This document shows, in pieces, positions 1-10,270 of a stretch of DNA of 52,044 nucleotides. A program made the position numbers and the translations under genes. The notes under the pieces were generated by a model. The model was not told where the DNA came from and searched no databases. It saw only the letters and a program-made list of their open reading frames with translations. Source of the stretch: Eubacteriales bacterium. Lineage in GTDB: Bacteria; Bacillota; Clostridia; Lachnospirales; Lachnospiraceae. Location: contig JAUNFZ010000014.1 in NCBI GenBank assembly GCA_030524785.1, positions 1 through 52,044 on the forward strand, written 5' to 3'. Positions within the stretch are counted from its first letter, which is position 1. Every line of letters begins with the position of its first letter.

Positions 1-157
1 TGGAATGGCTTGCACCGATCTGCCGTCGCGACGAAGGAGCGAGGGCACTACCACGGAGCGTTTCTGGAATGGCTTGCACCGATCTGCCGTCGCGACGAAG
101 GAGCGAGGGCACTACCACGAAGCATTTTTGGAATGGCTTGCGCCGACCTGCCGTCGT
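1..157. repeat. 64-bp tandem repeat, about 2.5 copies
   Basis: The phrase TGGAATGGCTTGCACCGATC starts at 1 and 65, and a variant starts at 129, so the period is exactly 64 bp. Copies 1 and 2 are nearly identical. Copy 3 matches for about 28 bp and then diverges. Each of the first two copies contains the perfect palindrome CGTCGCGACG. In copy 3 the same place has become a hairpin, CGTGCT-gaa-AGCACG (155-169). The array starts at or before the window edge and ends just upstream of the pseudouridine synthase. Its reading frame happens to stay open into that gene, but I see no sign that it is coding. Confidence 0.9.
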
Positions 158-187
158 GCTGAAAGCACGGGGCCGAAAGGAGAAACA

Positions 188-850
188 ATGCCCGCAATTA
201 TTTATGAAGATCCTCAGATCCTGATCTGCTGCAAACCTGCGGGACTTGCCGTGCAGAGCGCTTCCTTCGGGAAAAAAGATCTGGAAAGCATGATCCGAAC
301 TTATCTGATGGAAAAAGAGGGAAGGGCGAATCCGTACCTGGGTGTGGTGCACCGGCTTGACCAGCCGGTAGAAGGATTGGTGGCTTTCGCAAAAACGCCG
401 GAAGCGGCGGCTTCTTTAAGCGCGCAGGTGCAGGACGGGAGAATGAAAAAAGACTATCTGGCGGTAGTGTGCGGAACCCTGGCAAAGCCAGAGGGAAGAC
501 TGATACACTTTTTGAAAAAAGAAGCGTCGGGCAATGTGTCGAAGGCTGTGCCGGAAAAAACGCCGGGGGCGAAAAAGGCGGTGCTGGATTATCAGGTGGT
601 AAAAGAGGAAAATGGGATGTCTCTTGTAAAAATCAGGCTTCACACGGGACGCCATCATCAGATCCGCGTGCAGATGCAGGCGGCAGGGGCGCCGCTGTAC
701 GGAGACGCAAAATATAATCCCGGCGCCGGGAAGGACCAGAAACTCGCCCTGTGCGCCTGCAGATTAGAACTGATACATCCGAAAAGCAAAAAAACGATGC
801 GTTTTACCTGCGAGCCGGAGGATTTTATTATTAAAAACAGCGCATACTAA
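188..850 (+). CDS. RluA-family pseudouridine synthase, short form
   Basis: 220 residues. Enzymes of this family isomerise specific uridines in rRNA or tRNA to pseudouridine in the cytoplasm. The signature VVHRLDQPVEGLVAFAKT contains the catalytic Asp of the HRLD motif. A second conserved block, HTGRHHQIRVQ, lies near the C-terminus. There is no N-terminal S4 RNA-binding domain, so it is shorter than typical RluD/RluB-type enzymes and resembles the compact RluA class. I chose ATG 188 because AAAGGAG precedes it at good distance. The open frame reaching back to position 5 only reads through tandem repeats. The RNA target cannot be told from sequence. Confidence 0.88.
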   Translation: MPAIIYEDPQILICCKPAGLAVQSASFGKKDLESMIRTYLMEKEGRANPYLGVVHRLDQPVEGLVAFAKTPEAAASLSAQVQDGRMKKDYLAVVCGTLAKPEGRLIHFLKKEASGNVSKAVPEKTPGAKKAVLDYQVVKEENGMSLVKIRLHTGRHHQIRVQMQAAGAPLYGDAKYNPGAGKDQKLALCACRLELIHPKSKKTMRFTCEPEDFIIKNSAY

Positions 851-870
851 TTCCAAAGAGCGCCGGTCTG

Positions 871-926
871 CTGCAGCGGCAAAGCTGCAGGGGCAGAGCT
901 GCAGAGACAAAGCTGCAGAGGCGGTC
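871..926. repeat. 14-bp tandem repeat CTGCAGNGRCARAG
   Basis: Four units begin with CTGCAG at 871, 885, 899 and 913, spaced exactly 14 bp. The first three are CTGCAGCGGCAAAG, CTGCAGGGGCAGAG and CTGCAGAGACAAAG; the fourth is partial. The array lies between the pseudouridine synthase and the next gene, and replaces most of the intergenic space. Confidence 0.9.
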
Positions 927-949
927 AGGCGTGAAACGGGGGAACGTGT

Positions 950-1987
950 ATGCGGTCAGGATATAAAGAGATAATCATGGTTACGGGGATTGCAGCAGCA
1001 GTATTTCTGGGAATGAAATTTATACTGCCTGTTGTGATTCCCTTTTTGCTTGCCTGGTTTCTGGTGCGGCTGATTATGCCGGCTGCCGCATGGCTGGAGG
1101 CGAAACTGCATATCAAGCGTGTGATGGCCGGCGGCTTTCTTCTGGTGCTTCTGACAGCGGCAGTGGGAATTATTCTCTATTTGCTGGGAAGCCAGCTGAT
1201 TCTGCAGATCTGTAATCTGATGGCAAATTTTGACCTTTATATGGGAAAGGCCGAGCAGTTTGTGGAAAATTGCTGTACCGTGGTGGAAAAAAATACAGGT
1301 ATCCATGCGCAGGCGGTGGAGAAATTTATTTACGATAATATGACGCTTCTGGAACAGCGTATTCAGGTGTACGCGGTTCCGGGAATGTTGAAAAATTCGC
1401 TGTCTTACCTGAAATCCATTCTGGAATGGCTGGGGGTAGTGCTGATTGTTTTTGTTTCCTTTATGCTGATTTTAAAGGACTACGATAAGCTGAGGGACGG
1501 ATTAAAAAAGTATGGCGTTTATGACCGTATCCATAAGATCAATGCGGCGATGCAGTCTTTAGGCGGAGCCTGGATACGGGCGCAGCTTCTGATTATTCTG
1601 ATCGTGACGGTGATCTGCGTGACGGGATTATGGCTTCTGGGGTATCCCTACGCGCTGCTGATGGGGATTACGATCGGACTTTTAGATGCGCTGCCGTTTA
1701 TCGGAACGGGAACCGTGCTGATTCCATGGGGAGCCTTTCTGATGTTTACGGGGGAATTTTGGTACGGGGTGTGCCTGGTTGTTCTGTTTCTTATTACAAA
1801 TACACTGCGGGAATTTTTGGAACCCAAACTGATTGGCGACCGCATGGGAATTTATCCGATTGCCATGGTGGCGGCGGTTTATATTGGAATCTGTATCTAC
1901 GGGGTGTTCGGAGTTCTGCTTGGTCCCCTGAGCCTGATGCTGGTGATAGAGATCCGAAGGGAGCTGAGGAATGAGCAAGAATTGTAA
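950..1987 (+). CDS. AI-2E family (YtvI/PerM-like) integral membrane protein
   Basis: 345 residues with several hydrophobic segments: an N-terminal hairpin (about residues 8-45), a segment near 55-75, a central TM, and a C-terminal cluster ending in the family-typical stretch EFLEPKLIGDRMGIYPIAM. That phrase and the overall layout match the AI-2E transporter superfamily. Sporulating Firmicutes carry a member called YtvI, and the length fits. The substrate is unknown; members have been linked to autoinducer export or ion/proton antiport. ATG 950 has only a weak upstream GGGGAAC. It lies upstream of the ATP synthase operon but is separated from it by a promoter. Confidence 0.82.
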   Translation: MRSGYKEIIMVTGIAAAVFLGMKFILPVVIPFLLAWFLVRLIMPAAAWLEAKLHIKRVMAGGFLLVLLTAAVGIILYLLGSQLILQICNLMANFDLYMGKAEQFVENCCTVVEKNTGIHAQAVEKFIYDNMTLLEQRIQVYAVPGMLKNSLSYLKSILEWLGVVLIVFVSFMLILKDYDKLRDGLKKYGVYDRIHKINAAMQSLGGAWIRAQLLIILIVTVICVTGLWLLGYPYALLMGITIGLLDALPFIGTGTVLIPWGAFLMFTGEFWYGVCLVVLFLITNTLREFLEPKLIGDRMGIYPIAMVAAVYIGICIYGVFGVLLGPLSLMLVIEIRRELRNEQEL

Positions 1988-2015
1988 AAATCCTATGTGA
2001 ATTTTGTAACTTTAC

Positions 2016-2054
2016 TGGACATTTTCACCAAAATGCATTAAGATAGATCTATCT
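2016..2054 (+). promoter_or_regulatory. Candidate sigma-A promoter of the atp operon, with a 14-bp palindrome
   Basis: TGGACA (2016-2021), a 17-bp spacer and TAAGAT (2039-2044) form a plausible sigma-A promoter about 50 bp upstream of atpZ. The perfect palindrome AGATAGATCTATCT (2041-2054) overlaps the -10 box and the expected start site, a position where a repressor could act. No regulator can be assigned. Confidence 0.55.
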
Positions 2055-2092
2055 GTTGGCACAGATGCATTACAGATTAAGGAGGAGCCTGC

Positions 2093-2350
2093 GTGAATTT
2101 CAAGAAGGATGTATATCGCAATATTGCAATGATTACTCAGCTTGGTATCAGTATGCTTGCTCCTGTCATTTTGTGTGTTTTTATCGGATATCAGCTTGAT
2201 CGGCATTTCGGCTGGAATACAGTGCTTGTGCTGCTGATCCTGGGGATTCTGGCGGGATGCCGGAATTGCTGGATGCTGCTGCAGAGACTTGTGCCCAAAG
2301 ACGGAAAGGACAAAGAAGAAAAGGAAAGAAAGCATGAACCGGAAAAGTAA
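2093..2350 (+). CDS. atpZ: AtpZ/AtpI-family small membrane protein
   Basis: 85 residues, GTG start with GGAGGAG at 2081-2087. It has two TM helices (about residues 15-35 and 42-63) separated by the short polar turn GYQLDRHFG, which fits AtpZ/AtpI proteins at the head of F-ATPase operons. These have been proposed to help Mg2+/Ca2+ supply or c-ring assembly. It overlaps the next gene by 17 nt, implying translational coupling. Confidence 0.75.
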   Translation: MNFKKDVYRNIAMITQLGISMLAPVILCVFIGYQLDRHFGWNTVLVLLILGILAGCRNCWMLLQRLVPKDGKDKEEKERKHEPEK

Positions 2351-2744
2351 TTTTTTGCGGAATCTGGAACCCACGCTGAAGGAGCTGATGCTCGGCGTTT
2401 TTGTGTGGGGTGTTATTCTGGGAACGGTCGGCGTCTTCTTTGCGGATGCGAAGATTTCTTTTGTCCTGGGACTTGCGGCAGGGCTTGCGGCGGCGGAGGG
2501 GATGGCGCTTCACATGTACCATTTTATTGACCGGTCCCTGGAAATGCTGCAGGAGGATGCCGGAAAGCATATGGCGAAAGGCACCATAATACGTTTCGCG
2601 TGCGCTTTGGCACTGATTGCTCTGGTATGGCGTCTGCATGGAAATGTGATCGCTGTTTTTCTTGGTCTGCTGACTCTGAAGCTGGGGGCGTACACCCAGC
2701 CGTTGATGCACAAAATACTTACAAAAATCAAGGAAGGAAGGTGA
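2334..2744 (+). CDS. atpI: ATP synthase subunit I (AtpI-like)
   Basis: 136 residues with four hydrophobic segments (about 18-40, 42-62, 82-100, 102-118). Position directly before atpB and topology fit ATP synthase subunit I, which in related systems assists assembly of the c-ring. ATG 2334 has AAGGAAAG upstream. The open frame extends further back, but that extension lies inside atpZ. Sequence conservation in this family is low, so the call rests mostly on context. Confidence 0.72.
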   Translation: MNRKSNFLRNLEPTLKELMLGVFVWGVILGTVGVFFADAKISFVLGLAAGLAAAEGMALHMYHFIDRSLEMLQEDAGKHMAKGTIIRFACALALIALVWRLHGNVIAVFLGLLTLKLGAYTQPLMHKILTKIKEGR

Positions 2745-2748
2745 AGAA

Positions 2749-3483
2749 GTGGGAAGCGTTGGTCTAAGCGGAGGGTTCCTTCTGGCGGCGCAGCGTGACG
2801 TGGATTTTATGATCCACGGTCTGATTAAATATAATCTGTTTGGCCAGGAACTGTGGATTACCACCACGCATGTCAGTGTATTGATCGTCATGCTGGTGCT
2901 CCTGATCTTTGCACTCGCGGCCAACCGCGCGATAAAGCATGCCGAGGAAGTTCCCGGCGGTTTTCAGAACGTGGTGGAGCTGATTGTGGAAATGCTGGAC
3001 AAAATGGTAAGCGGAAGCATGGGCAAATATGCGGGAAAATTTGTCAACTATATCAGCACGCTGTTTTTGTTCATATTTATCAGCAACATTTCCGGGCTTT
3101 TCGGATTGCGGCCACCCACGGCGGACTACGGCGTGACGCTGCCGTTGGGCTTGATGACGTTTGCGATTATTCAGTACAACAACATCAAGTACAATAAATT
3201 CGGGGCGTTTACAGGACTGTTTCAGCCGCTGCCGTTTTTGTTCCCAATCAATCTGATCGGAGAGATTGCAGTACCGTTTTCGCTGTCGCTGCGTTTGTTC
3301 GGCAACATTCTTTCCGGAACAGTCATGATGTCGCTGATCTATCAGCTGCTGTCGAAATTTGCTGTTGGCTGGCCGGGAATCCTGCACATTTACTTCGACG
3401 TCTTTTCCGGCGCGATTCAGACATACGTATTCTGTATGCTGACGATGGTATTCACGGTAGATAAAATGCCGGGAGAAGATTAA
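2749..3483 (+). CDS. atpB: F0F1 ATP synthase subunit a
   Basis: 244 residues, GTG start after GGAAGGAAGGTG. It is the ion-channel stator subunit of F0. The signature SLSLRLFGNILSG holds the essential Arg (about R182) that faces the c-ring carboxylate. Five or six TM helices are visible, and the conserved PFLFPINLIGEIAVPF block precedes the Arg helix. It begins 4 nt after atpI. It pairs with a c subunit that has sodium-binding residues, so the half-channels may conduct Na+. Confidence 0.96.
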   Translation: MGSVGLSGGFLLAAQRDVDFMIHGLIKYNLFGQELWITTTHVSVLIVMLVLLIFALAANRAIKHAEEVPGGFQNVVELIVEMLDKMVSGSMGKYAGKFVNYISTLFLFIFISNISGLFGLRPPTADYGVTLPLGLMTFAIIQYNNIKYNKFGAFTGLFQPLPFLFPINLIGEIAVPFSLSLRLFGNILSGTVMMSLIYQLLSKFAVGWPGILHIYFDVFSGAIQTYVFCMLTMVFTVDKMPGED

Positions 3484-3508
3484 CACCATAACTGAAAAAT
3501 ATTTATAG

Positions 3509-3781
<273 letters not shown>

Positions 3782-4008
3782 TGCCGGTGTCATGTTTTGC
3801 GCTTGCGTGAAAAAACATGACGTTGGGACACGTAAAACATCAGAAAATTTTGTAAGTAAAATGCGAGCAGGCAGAAGATAGAAAAAACGCTGCCGCAGTT
3901 CCGAGGGGTGTTTTGCGGTTTTTGTGAAACCCGGAACATGCAGCGCCGGACGAAGTCCGTGTGCATCAGCGGTTCTATGAGTGCAGCGAATAGAAGGGAG
4001 GCGAAACC
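3782..4008 (+). promoter_or_regulatory. Long atpE-atpF spacer with a stem-loop
   Basis: The rest of this operon is packed tightly, yet 227 bp separate atpE from atpF. A hairpin CATGTTTT/AAAACATG (3791-3798 with 3812-3819) follows the atpE stop and has no T-run, so it is not a clear terminator. A weaker CCGCA/TGCGG pair lies near 3892-3918. Such structures can protect the 3' end of an upstream cistron and raise its expression, which would suit the c subunit. No ORF is convincing here. Confidence 0.6.
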
Positions 4009-4524
4009 TTGGACAGATTATTTAATCTGGACGCGCAGCTTTTGGCAGATACAGCCCTTTTGATTATAGCCATGCTGGTAATGTTTACATTTTTGTCCTA
4101 TTTGCTTTTTAATCCTGCAAGGGATTTTCTGAAAAAGCGTCAGGAGAAAATCAAAAATGACATCGACAGTGCAAAGGCGGATAAGGAGCAGGCAAAACTT
4201 CTGAAAGAAGACTACGACGCCAGAATTAAAGATATCAACAAAGAAGCAGACGAAATTTTAAGTCAGGCGAGACAGAAGGCGCTTCAGAACGCGGAAGATA
4301 TCAAGGCGCAGGCCAACGAGGAGGCGGCGCGCATTATTGCGAGAGCACAGGCGCAGATCGAGCTCGACAAAAAGAAGGCTGCAGATGATATGAAGAAAGA
4401 AATGATTTCCATTGCTTCGCTTATGGCAGGTAAGGTTGTTTCTGCGTCGATTGATACAACTGTGCAGGACTCTTTAATCGAAGAAACCTTAAAGGAAATA
4501 GGTGATGATACATGGCAAAGTTAG
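4009..4524 (+). CDS. atpF: F0F1 ATP synthase subunit b
   Basis: 171 residues, TTG start with GGGAGG (3997-4002). One N-terminal TM helix (about residues 11-35) is followed by a long charged coiled coil rich in Lys, Glu and Ala, for example the stretch around FLKKRQEKIKNDIDSAKADK. This is the peripheral stalk layout that joins F0 to F1. The last 13 nt overlap atpH, so the two stator proteins are translationally coupled. Confidence 0.94.
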   Translation: MDRLFNLDAQLLADTALLIIAMLVMFTFLSYLLFNPARDFLKKRQEKIKNDIDSAKADKEQAKLLKEDYDARIKDINKEADEILSQARQKALQNAEDIKAQANEEAARIIARAQAQIELDKKKAADDMKKEMISIASLMAGKVVSASIDTTVQDSLIEETLKEIGDDTWQS

Positions 4525-5078
4525 TTTCCAAAACATATGGCGACGCTCTGTTTGACCTGGCGTTGGAGGAAAACAGCGTAGACGCCATGGCGGAGGAAGT
4601 GCAGGCGGTACAGGCTGCATTTGCAGAGAATCCGTCTCTGGCGCAGCTCCTGGCAAACCCGGATATCGCCAAGGAGGAAAAGCTCAGTCTGGTAGAAAAC
4701 ATTTTTAAAGGGCGCGTTTCCGATAACCTCGTGGGGTTTCTGAGGATTATCGTGGACAAGCAGAGATACAGCGAGCTGGACGCTATTCTGGATTACTGCA
4801 TGGCAAGGGTAAAGGAATACCGGAAAATCGGTATCGCCAGCGTGGCTTCTCCTTTTGAACTTTCCCAGGAATGGAAGGATAAAATTGAGAAAAAACTGCT
4901 GGAGACGACAGGGTATGTGAAAATGGAAATGACGTACCGTGTGGAGCCGGAGCTGATTGGCGGCCTTGTAATCCGTATCGGCGATACAGTAGTGGACAGC
5001 AGTGTTCGAAACAAACTGACGGATATCGGACGCGGTCTGATGAAAGCATCATTGGACGCGCGTGCAGATGGAGCGTAG
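4512..5078 (+). CDS. atpH: F0F1 ATP synthase subunit delta
   Basis: 188 residues. It caps F1 and binds subunit b. The N-terminal helical domain starts [19 protein letters not shown] and the C-terminal part holds the family motif [20 protein letters not shown]. The length is normal for the family. It lies between atpF (overlapping) and atpA (28 nt away). Confidence 0.94.
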   Translation: MAKLVSKTYGDALFDLALEENSVDAMAEEVQAVQAAFAENPSLAQLLANPDIAKEEKLSLVENIFKGRVSDNLVGFLRIIVDKQRYSELDAILDYCMARVKEYRKIGIASVASPFELSQEWKDKIEKKLLETTGYVKMEMTYRVEPELIGGLVIRIGDTVVDSSVRNKLTDIGRGLMKASLDARADGA

Positions 5079-5106
5079 TAAACTATATAGAAAGGATGCA
5101 AACCTC

Positions 5107-6627
5107 ATGAATTTAAGACCAGAGGAAATCAGTTCTGTAATAAAGGACGAGATAAAGAAATATTCCTCCAAAATGTCTGTTTCAAACGTGGGAACGGTCA
5201 TGCAGGTGTCGGACGGTATTGCCCGTATTCATGGTCTGGAGAGCGCAATGCAGGGTGAGCTTCTGGAATTTCCGGGAGAAGTCGAGGGCATGGTGCTGAA
5301 TCTGGAAGAAGATAACGTGGGCGCTGTACTTTTAAGCGACGCGTCCAGTATCAGCGAGGGCGATACGGTAAAGACGACGGGACGCGTAGTTTCGGTGCCG
5401 GTGGGCGACGGAATGTTGGGCAGAGTCGTCAACGCCCTGGGCCATCCGATTGATGGAAAAGGGCCCATTTCCTGCGACAAGACCAGGGAGATTGAGCGTG
5501 TGGCTCCCGGCGTTATCACGAGAAAATCTGTGGATACGCCGCTTCAGACGGGTATCAAGGCCATCGACTCCATGGTTCCCATCGGACGGGGACAGCGTGA
5601 GCTGATCATCGGAGACAGACAGACAGGAAAAACTGCCATTGCGATTGATACGATTATCAATCAGAAAGGGCAGGGAGTAAAATGTATTTATGTGGCAATC
5701 GGGCAGAAATCTTCTACCGTTGCCAATATTGTAAAGACGCTGGAAGAATACGGAGCGATGGATTATACGACCATTGTGGCTTCTACGGCCAGCGAGCTGG
5801 CGCCGCTGCAGTACATTGCGCCTTACAGCGGATGTGCGATCGGTGAAGAATGGATGGAGAACGGGGACGACGTGCTGATTATCTATGATGATCTGTCAAA
5901 GCATGCGGCGGCTTACCGTACGCTGTCCCTGCTGCTGAGGCGTCCGCCCGGACGTGAGGCATACCCGGGAGACGTTTTCTATCTTCATTCCAGGCTGCTG
6001 GAGCGTGCGGCAAAATTATCGGACGAACTGGGCGGCGGTTCTCTGACGGCACTGCCGATTATTGAAACGCAGGCGGGAGACGTTTCCGCGTACATTCCCA
6101 CCAACGTAATTTCGATTACCGACGGTCAGATTTATCTGGAGACAGAAATGTTTAACGCAGGCTTCCGCCCGGCGGTCAACGCAGGTCTTTCGGTATCCCG
6201 TGTAGGCGGCTCTGCGCAGATTAAGGCAATGAAAAAGATTGCAGCACCGATTCGTGTGGAACTGGCCCAGTATCGCGAATTGGCAGCGTTTTCACAGTTC
6301 GGTTCTGAGCTTGATGCCGATACGAAGGAAAAGCTGGCCCAGGGCGAGCGCATTAAAGAGATTCTGAAACAGGGGCAGTATGCTCCGATGCCTGTGGCGT
6401 TCCAGATTATGATTATTTATGCGGCTACCAAGAAATATCTGCTGGACATTCCGGTAGATGAGATTCTGCCCTTCCAGGACAGGCTGTTTGAACTGGTGAA
6501 AACCAAATATCCGGAGATCCCGAAGGCGATTGACGAGACAAAGGAACTTTCGGAAGAAACAGAAAAGAAACTGGTGGCGGCAATCGAGGAATGTAAAAAT
6601 AATTCCCTGGACAGACCAGATAAGTAA
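5107..6627 (+). CDS. atpA: F0F1 ATP synthase subunit alpha
   Basis: 506 residues. The non-catalytic nucleotide-binding subunit of F1. It shows the N-terminal beta-barrel ([11 protein letters not shown]), Walker A GDRQTGKT (169-176), the block [20 protein letters not shown], and the arginine-finger region [13 protein letters not shown] 5107 follows AGAAAGGA at 5090-5097. An in-frame ATG at 5062 would overlap atpH and gives residues unlike the family. Confidence 0.97.
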   Translation: MNLRPEEISSVIKDEIKKYSSKMSVSNVGTVMQVSDGIARIHGLESAMQGELLEFPGEVEGMVLNLEEDNVGAVLLSDASSISEGDTVKTTGRVVSVPVGDGMLGRVVNALGHPIDGKGPISCDKTREIERVAPGVITRKSVDTPLQTGIKAIDSMVPIGRGQRELIIGDRQTGKTAIAIDTIINQKGQGVKCIYVAIGQKSSTVANIVKTLEEYGAMDYTTIVASTASELAPLQYIAPYSGCAIGEEWMENGDDVLIIYDDLSKHAAAYRTLSLLLRRPPGREAYPGDVFYLHSRLLERAAKLSDELGGGSLTALPIIETQAGDVSAYIPTNVISITDGQIYLETEMFNAGFRPAVNAGLSVSRVGGSAQIKAMKKIAAPIRVELAQYRELAAFSQFGSELDADTKEKLAQGERIKEILKQGQYAPMPVAFQIMIIYAATKKYLLDIPVDEILPFQDRLFELVKTKYPEIPKAIDETKELSEETEKKLVAAIEECKNNSLDRPDK

Positions 6628-6641
6628 GGGGTGATACCAAG

Positions 6642-7526
6642 ATGGCTTCCATGAGAGATATACAGCGGCGAAAAAGCAGTATAGCCAGTATTGGACAGAT
6701 TACAAAAGCCATGAAGCTGGTATCGACTGTCAAGCTGCAGAAAACAAAGGCCCGTGCAGAACAGGCAAAACCGTATTTCGATAAAATGTACCGGACAGTG
6801 ACGCATATCCTGTCGCGCTCCGGTCAGATACGCCATCCGTATCTTCAGGCAGGCGCTTCAAAACAGAAGTGTATCGTCACAATTACATCGAACAGGGGAC
6901 TTGCCGGAGGATATAACTCCAATGTGGAAAAGCTGGTGACCGGAAGCGGTTTTGAAAAAAGCACGGTAGAGCTGGTTACGATTGGCCGAAAGGGAAAAGA
7001 GTTTCTGGAAAAGCGCGGCTATAAAGTCCGGGCGGATTACAGCGATGTAATGAACAATCCCATGTATTCGGACGCCAGGGAGATCTGCGAGAAAATTCTG
7101 GAAGCGTATACGGCCGGAGAGATCGGAGAAATCTATGTGGCGTACACATCCTTTAAAAACACGGTCGTGCATGAGCCGAAGCTCATGAAGCTGCTGCCGG
7201 TGGAATTTTCGGAGGAGGAGATTACGGCCGGAACCAGGAAAACAAACGAACGTGAGGCTGAAATGAATACGCCGATGAACTACGAGCCGAACGAGGAGGA
7301 ATCGCTGGATATCATTATTCCAAAATATATCACGAGCATCCTGTTCGGCGCGCTGATCGAGGCGGCTGCCAGCGAGAACGGAGCCAGGATGCAGGCGATG
7401 GACTCTGCCACCAGCAATGCGGAGGAAATGATTGAAAAACTGTCTCTGCAGTATAACCGTGCGCGTCAGAGTTCTATTACGCAGGAGTTGACAGAGATTA
7501 TTGCCGGTGCGGAGGCGATTAGCTGA
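6642..7526 (+). CDS. atpG: F0F1 ATP synthase subunit gamma
   Basis: 294 residues. The rotor shaft of F1. The N-terminal helix (MRDIQRRKSSIASIGQITKA) and the C-terminal helix (NRARQSSITQELTEIIAGAE) are both typical and form the coiled coil inside alpha3beta3. The middle carries the GLAGGYNSNV motif. The Shine-Dalgarno sequence is weak (GGGGTG), which suits a single-copy subunit. Confidence 0.96.
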   Translation: MASMRDIQRRKSSIASIGQITKAMKLVSTVKLQKTKARAEQAKPYFDKMYRTVTHILSRSGQIRHPYLQAGASKQKCIVTITSNRGLAGGYNSNVEKLVTGSGFEKSTVELVTIGRKGKEFLEKRGYKVRADYSDVMNNPMYSDAREICEKILEAYTAGEIGEIYVAYTSFKNTVVHEPKLMKLLPVEFSEEEITAGTRKTNEREAEMNTPMNYEPNEEESLDIIIPKYITSILFGALIEAAASENGARMQAMDSATSNAEEMIEKLSLQYNRARQSSITQELTEIIAGAEAIS

Positions 7527-8948
<1,422 letters not shown>

Positions 8949-8956
8949 GTGAGCAT

Positions 8957-9376
8957 ATGGCGGAAGACAGGTTTTTTGAATTGCATATTATCGCCCCTGA
9001 GAGAGTTTTCTACGAGGGAAAGGCCAGTATGGTAGAGCTTAATACCAGCGAAGGGGAAGTGGGTATCTATAAAAACCATATCCCCATGACGCTGCTCATT
9101 GAGCCGGGGATTGTTACAATCACGGAGGAGAGCGGAAAGAAGCTGGCTGCCATTCACAGCGGTTTTATGGAGGTGCTGCCCACAAAGGTAACAATCATGG
9201 CCGAGGTGGCGGAGTGGCCCGAGGAGATTGACGTCAACCGTGCGAAAGAGGCAGAGGTCCGGGCAGAGCGGCGCCTGCAGATGAAAGACCCCATGCTGAA
9301 TTTGAACAGGGCGGAGATTGCCCTTCGCAAAGCGATGGTGCGTCTGGAGCTGGCGGACACGGCCAGAAATAAATAG
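8957..9376 (+). CDS. atpC: F0F1 ATP synthase subunit epsilon
   Basis: 139 residues. The central-stalk subunit that can inhibit ATP hydrolysis. The N-terminal beta-sandwich (LHIIAPERVFYEGKASMVEL) is followed by the motif GEVGIYKNHIPM and a C-terminal helical hairpin (residues about 90-135). It is the last gene of the operon. No strong hairpin terminator is visible before the next gene. Confidence 0.94.
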   Translation: MAEDRFFELHIIAPERVFYEGKASMVELNTSEGEVGIYKNHIPMTLLIEPGIVTITEESGKKLAAIHSGFMEVLPTKVTIMAEVAEWPEEIDVNRAKEAEVRAERRLQMKDPMLNLNRAEIALRKAMVRLELADTARNK

Positions 9377-9437
9377 AAGCACAGAAAAGGTTTCTTTTGC
9401 ATAACATATAATGAATGTGCAAAAGGAGCCTTTTATT

Positions 9438-10142
9438 GTGGATAATCATAAATCGTGCAACTGTATCAGGGAATGTCCCTGCTATCCTGAATGTGATCGG
9501 ATGATGGAGGAGGGAAGGCTGCCGGGGAAACGTAACCAGAACCGTCAGATGCAGGTGACGCCGGCCACGTCCCAGACGCCGGAATCTGCCCCGGCCGGGT
9601 CTCAAACGCCGGGCTATTCTGCTTCGGCAATGCCTCAGGCACCGGAATCTGCCCCGGTAATGCCTCGGTCGCCGGGCTATTCTGCTCCGGCAACGCCCCA
9701 GGTACCGGGTTATGCTGCATCGCCGGCGCCGGAGAGAGAAGCCTCCCCGTGGTTTCTTCCGAATATGGAGACAAGGCAGGCTTCAGAGGAGGAAAATGAA
9801 AGAGACTGGGAGAAACTGAAGGAAATGTATCCTGAGATGGCCAAGATCGTGCTTGCAGAGGTGGAAAATGTCTGTGACAGCATGGAATATGAAGGAAGTA
9901 TGATGTTTGACGATACGCCGGATAAAGTACGGGTGCAGAAAATGGCGGAGGATATTTATGAGAGGGTAAAAGAGCGTTATCCCAAACAGGAAACAGAGGA
10001 ACAGGACGATATGTACGTGATGAACCGCGAACCGGGCCGACGGCCGCCAAGGCAGGACTGGCTTGGCGATTTCATTCAGGTGATGATATACCAGGAAATG
10101 TTTCACAGACGCTGCCGCCGCAGAAACTGCAGGAGATGGTAG
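9438..10142 (+). CDS. Unrecognised protein: Cys-rich N-terminus, Pro repeats, Arg/Cys tail
   Basis: 234 residues, family not recognised. The N-terminus has five Cys in about 15 residues (CNCIRECPCYPEC). Residues about 41-99 are Pro-rich near-repeats alternating PESAP and PGYSA. An acidic helical region (about 115-200) follows, and the tail is RRCRRRNCRRW. Such a Cys/Arg-rich tail with low-complexity repeats recalls spore-coat-type proteins, but that is only a guess. GTG 9438 is chosen over ATG 9411 because AAAGGAG (9422-9428) sits at ideal distance from it. The stop lies inside a tandem repeat. Confidence 0.7.
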   Translation: MDNHKSCNCIRECPCYPECDRMMEEGRLPGKRNQNRQMQVTPATSQTPESAPAGSQTPGYSASAMPQAPESAPVMPRSPGYSAPATPQVPGYAASPAPEREASPWFLPNMETRQASEEENERDWEKLKEMYPEMAKIVLAEVENVCDSMEYEGSMMFDDTPDKVRVQKMAEDIYERVKERYPKQETEEQDDMYVMNREPGRRPPRQDWLGDFIQVMIYQEMFHRRCRRRNCRRW

Positions 10143-10210
10143 ATGAAGGTCTGCCGCAGAAGCTGCAGGAGATGGCGGCGCAGGTTCACCGCAGAAGCTG
10201 CGGGAGACGG
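10118..10210. repeat. 35-36 bp tandem repeat spanning a stop codon
   Basis: The core CCGCAGAARCTGCRGGAGA starts at 10118, 10154 and 10189, with near-matches. The first two units are exactly 36 bp (12 codons) apart and the last step is 35 bp. The first unit encodes the Arg/Cys tail and stop codon of the preceding gene. The following units would encode a similar tail in the same frame (10143-10274 stays open, 43 codons from an ATG directly after the TAG). I read this as a coding repeat interrupted by a stop, not as a separate gene. Confidence 0.75.
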
Positions 10211-10270
10211 CAGGCGAAGTCTTGATATGCAAATGGCAGAAGGCTCTGGCCGAAGAAGAAAAAGTGAGTT

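Noticed and set aside
1-157. CRISPR array
   Set aside because: The repeats are contiguous without unique spacers, have a 64-bp period, and no cas genes are present.
5-187. N-terminal extension of the pseudouridine synthase
   Set aside because: The frame is open only because the 64-bp repeats happen to lack stops in it. AAAGGAG and the family N-terminus place the start at 188.
3782-4008. Terminator plus new promoter splitting the atp operon
   Set aside because: The hairpins lack T-runs and I find no convincing -35/-10 pair before atpF.
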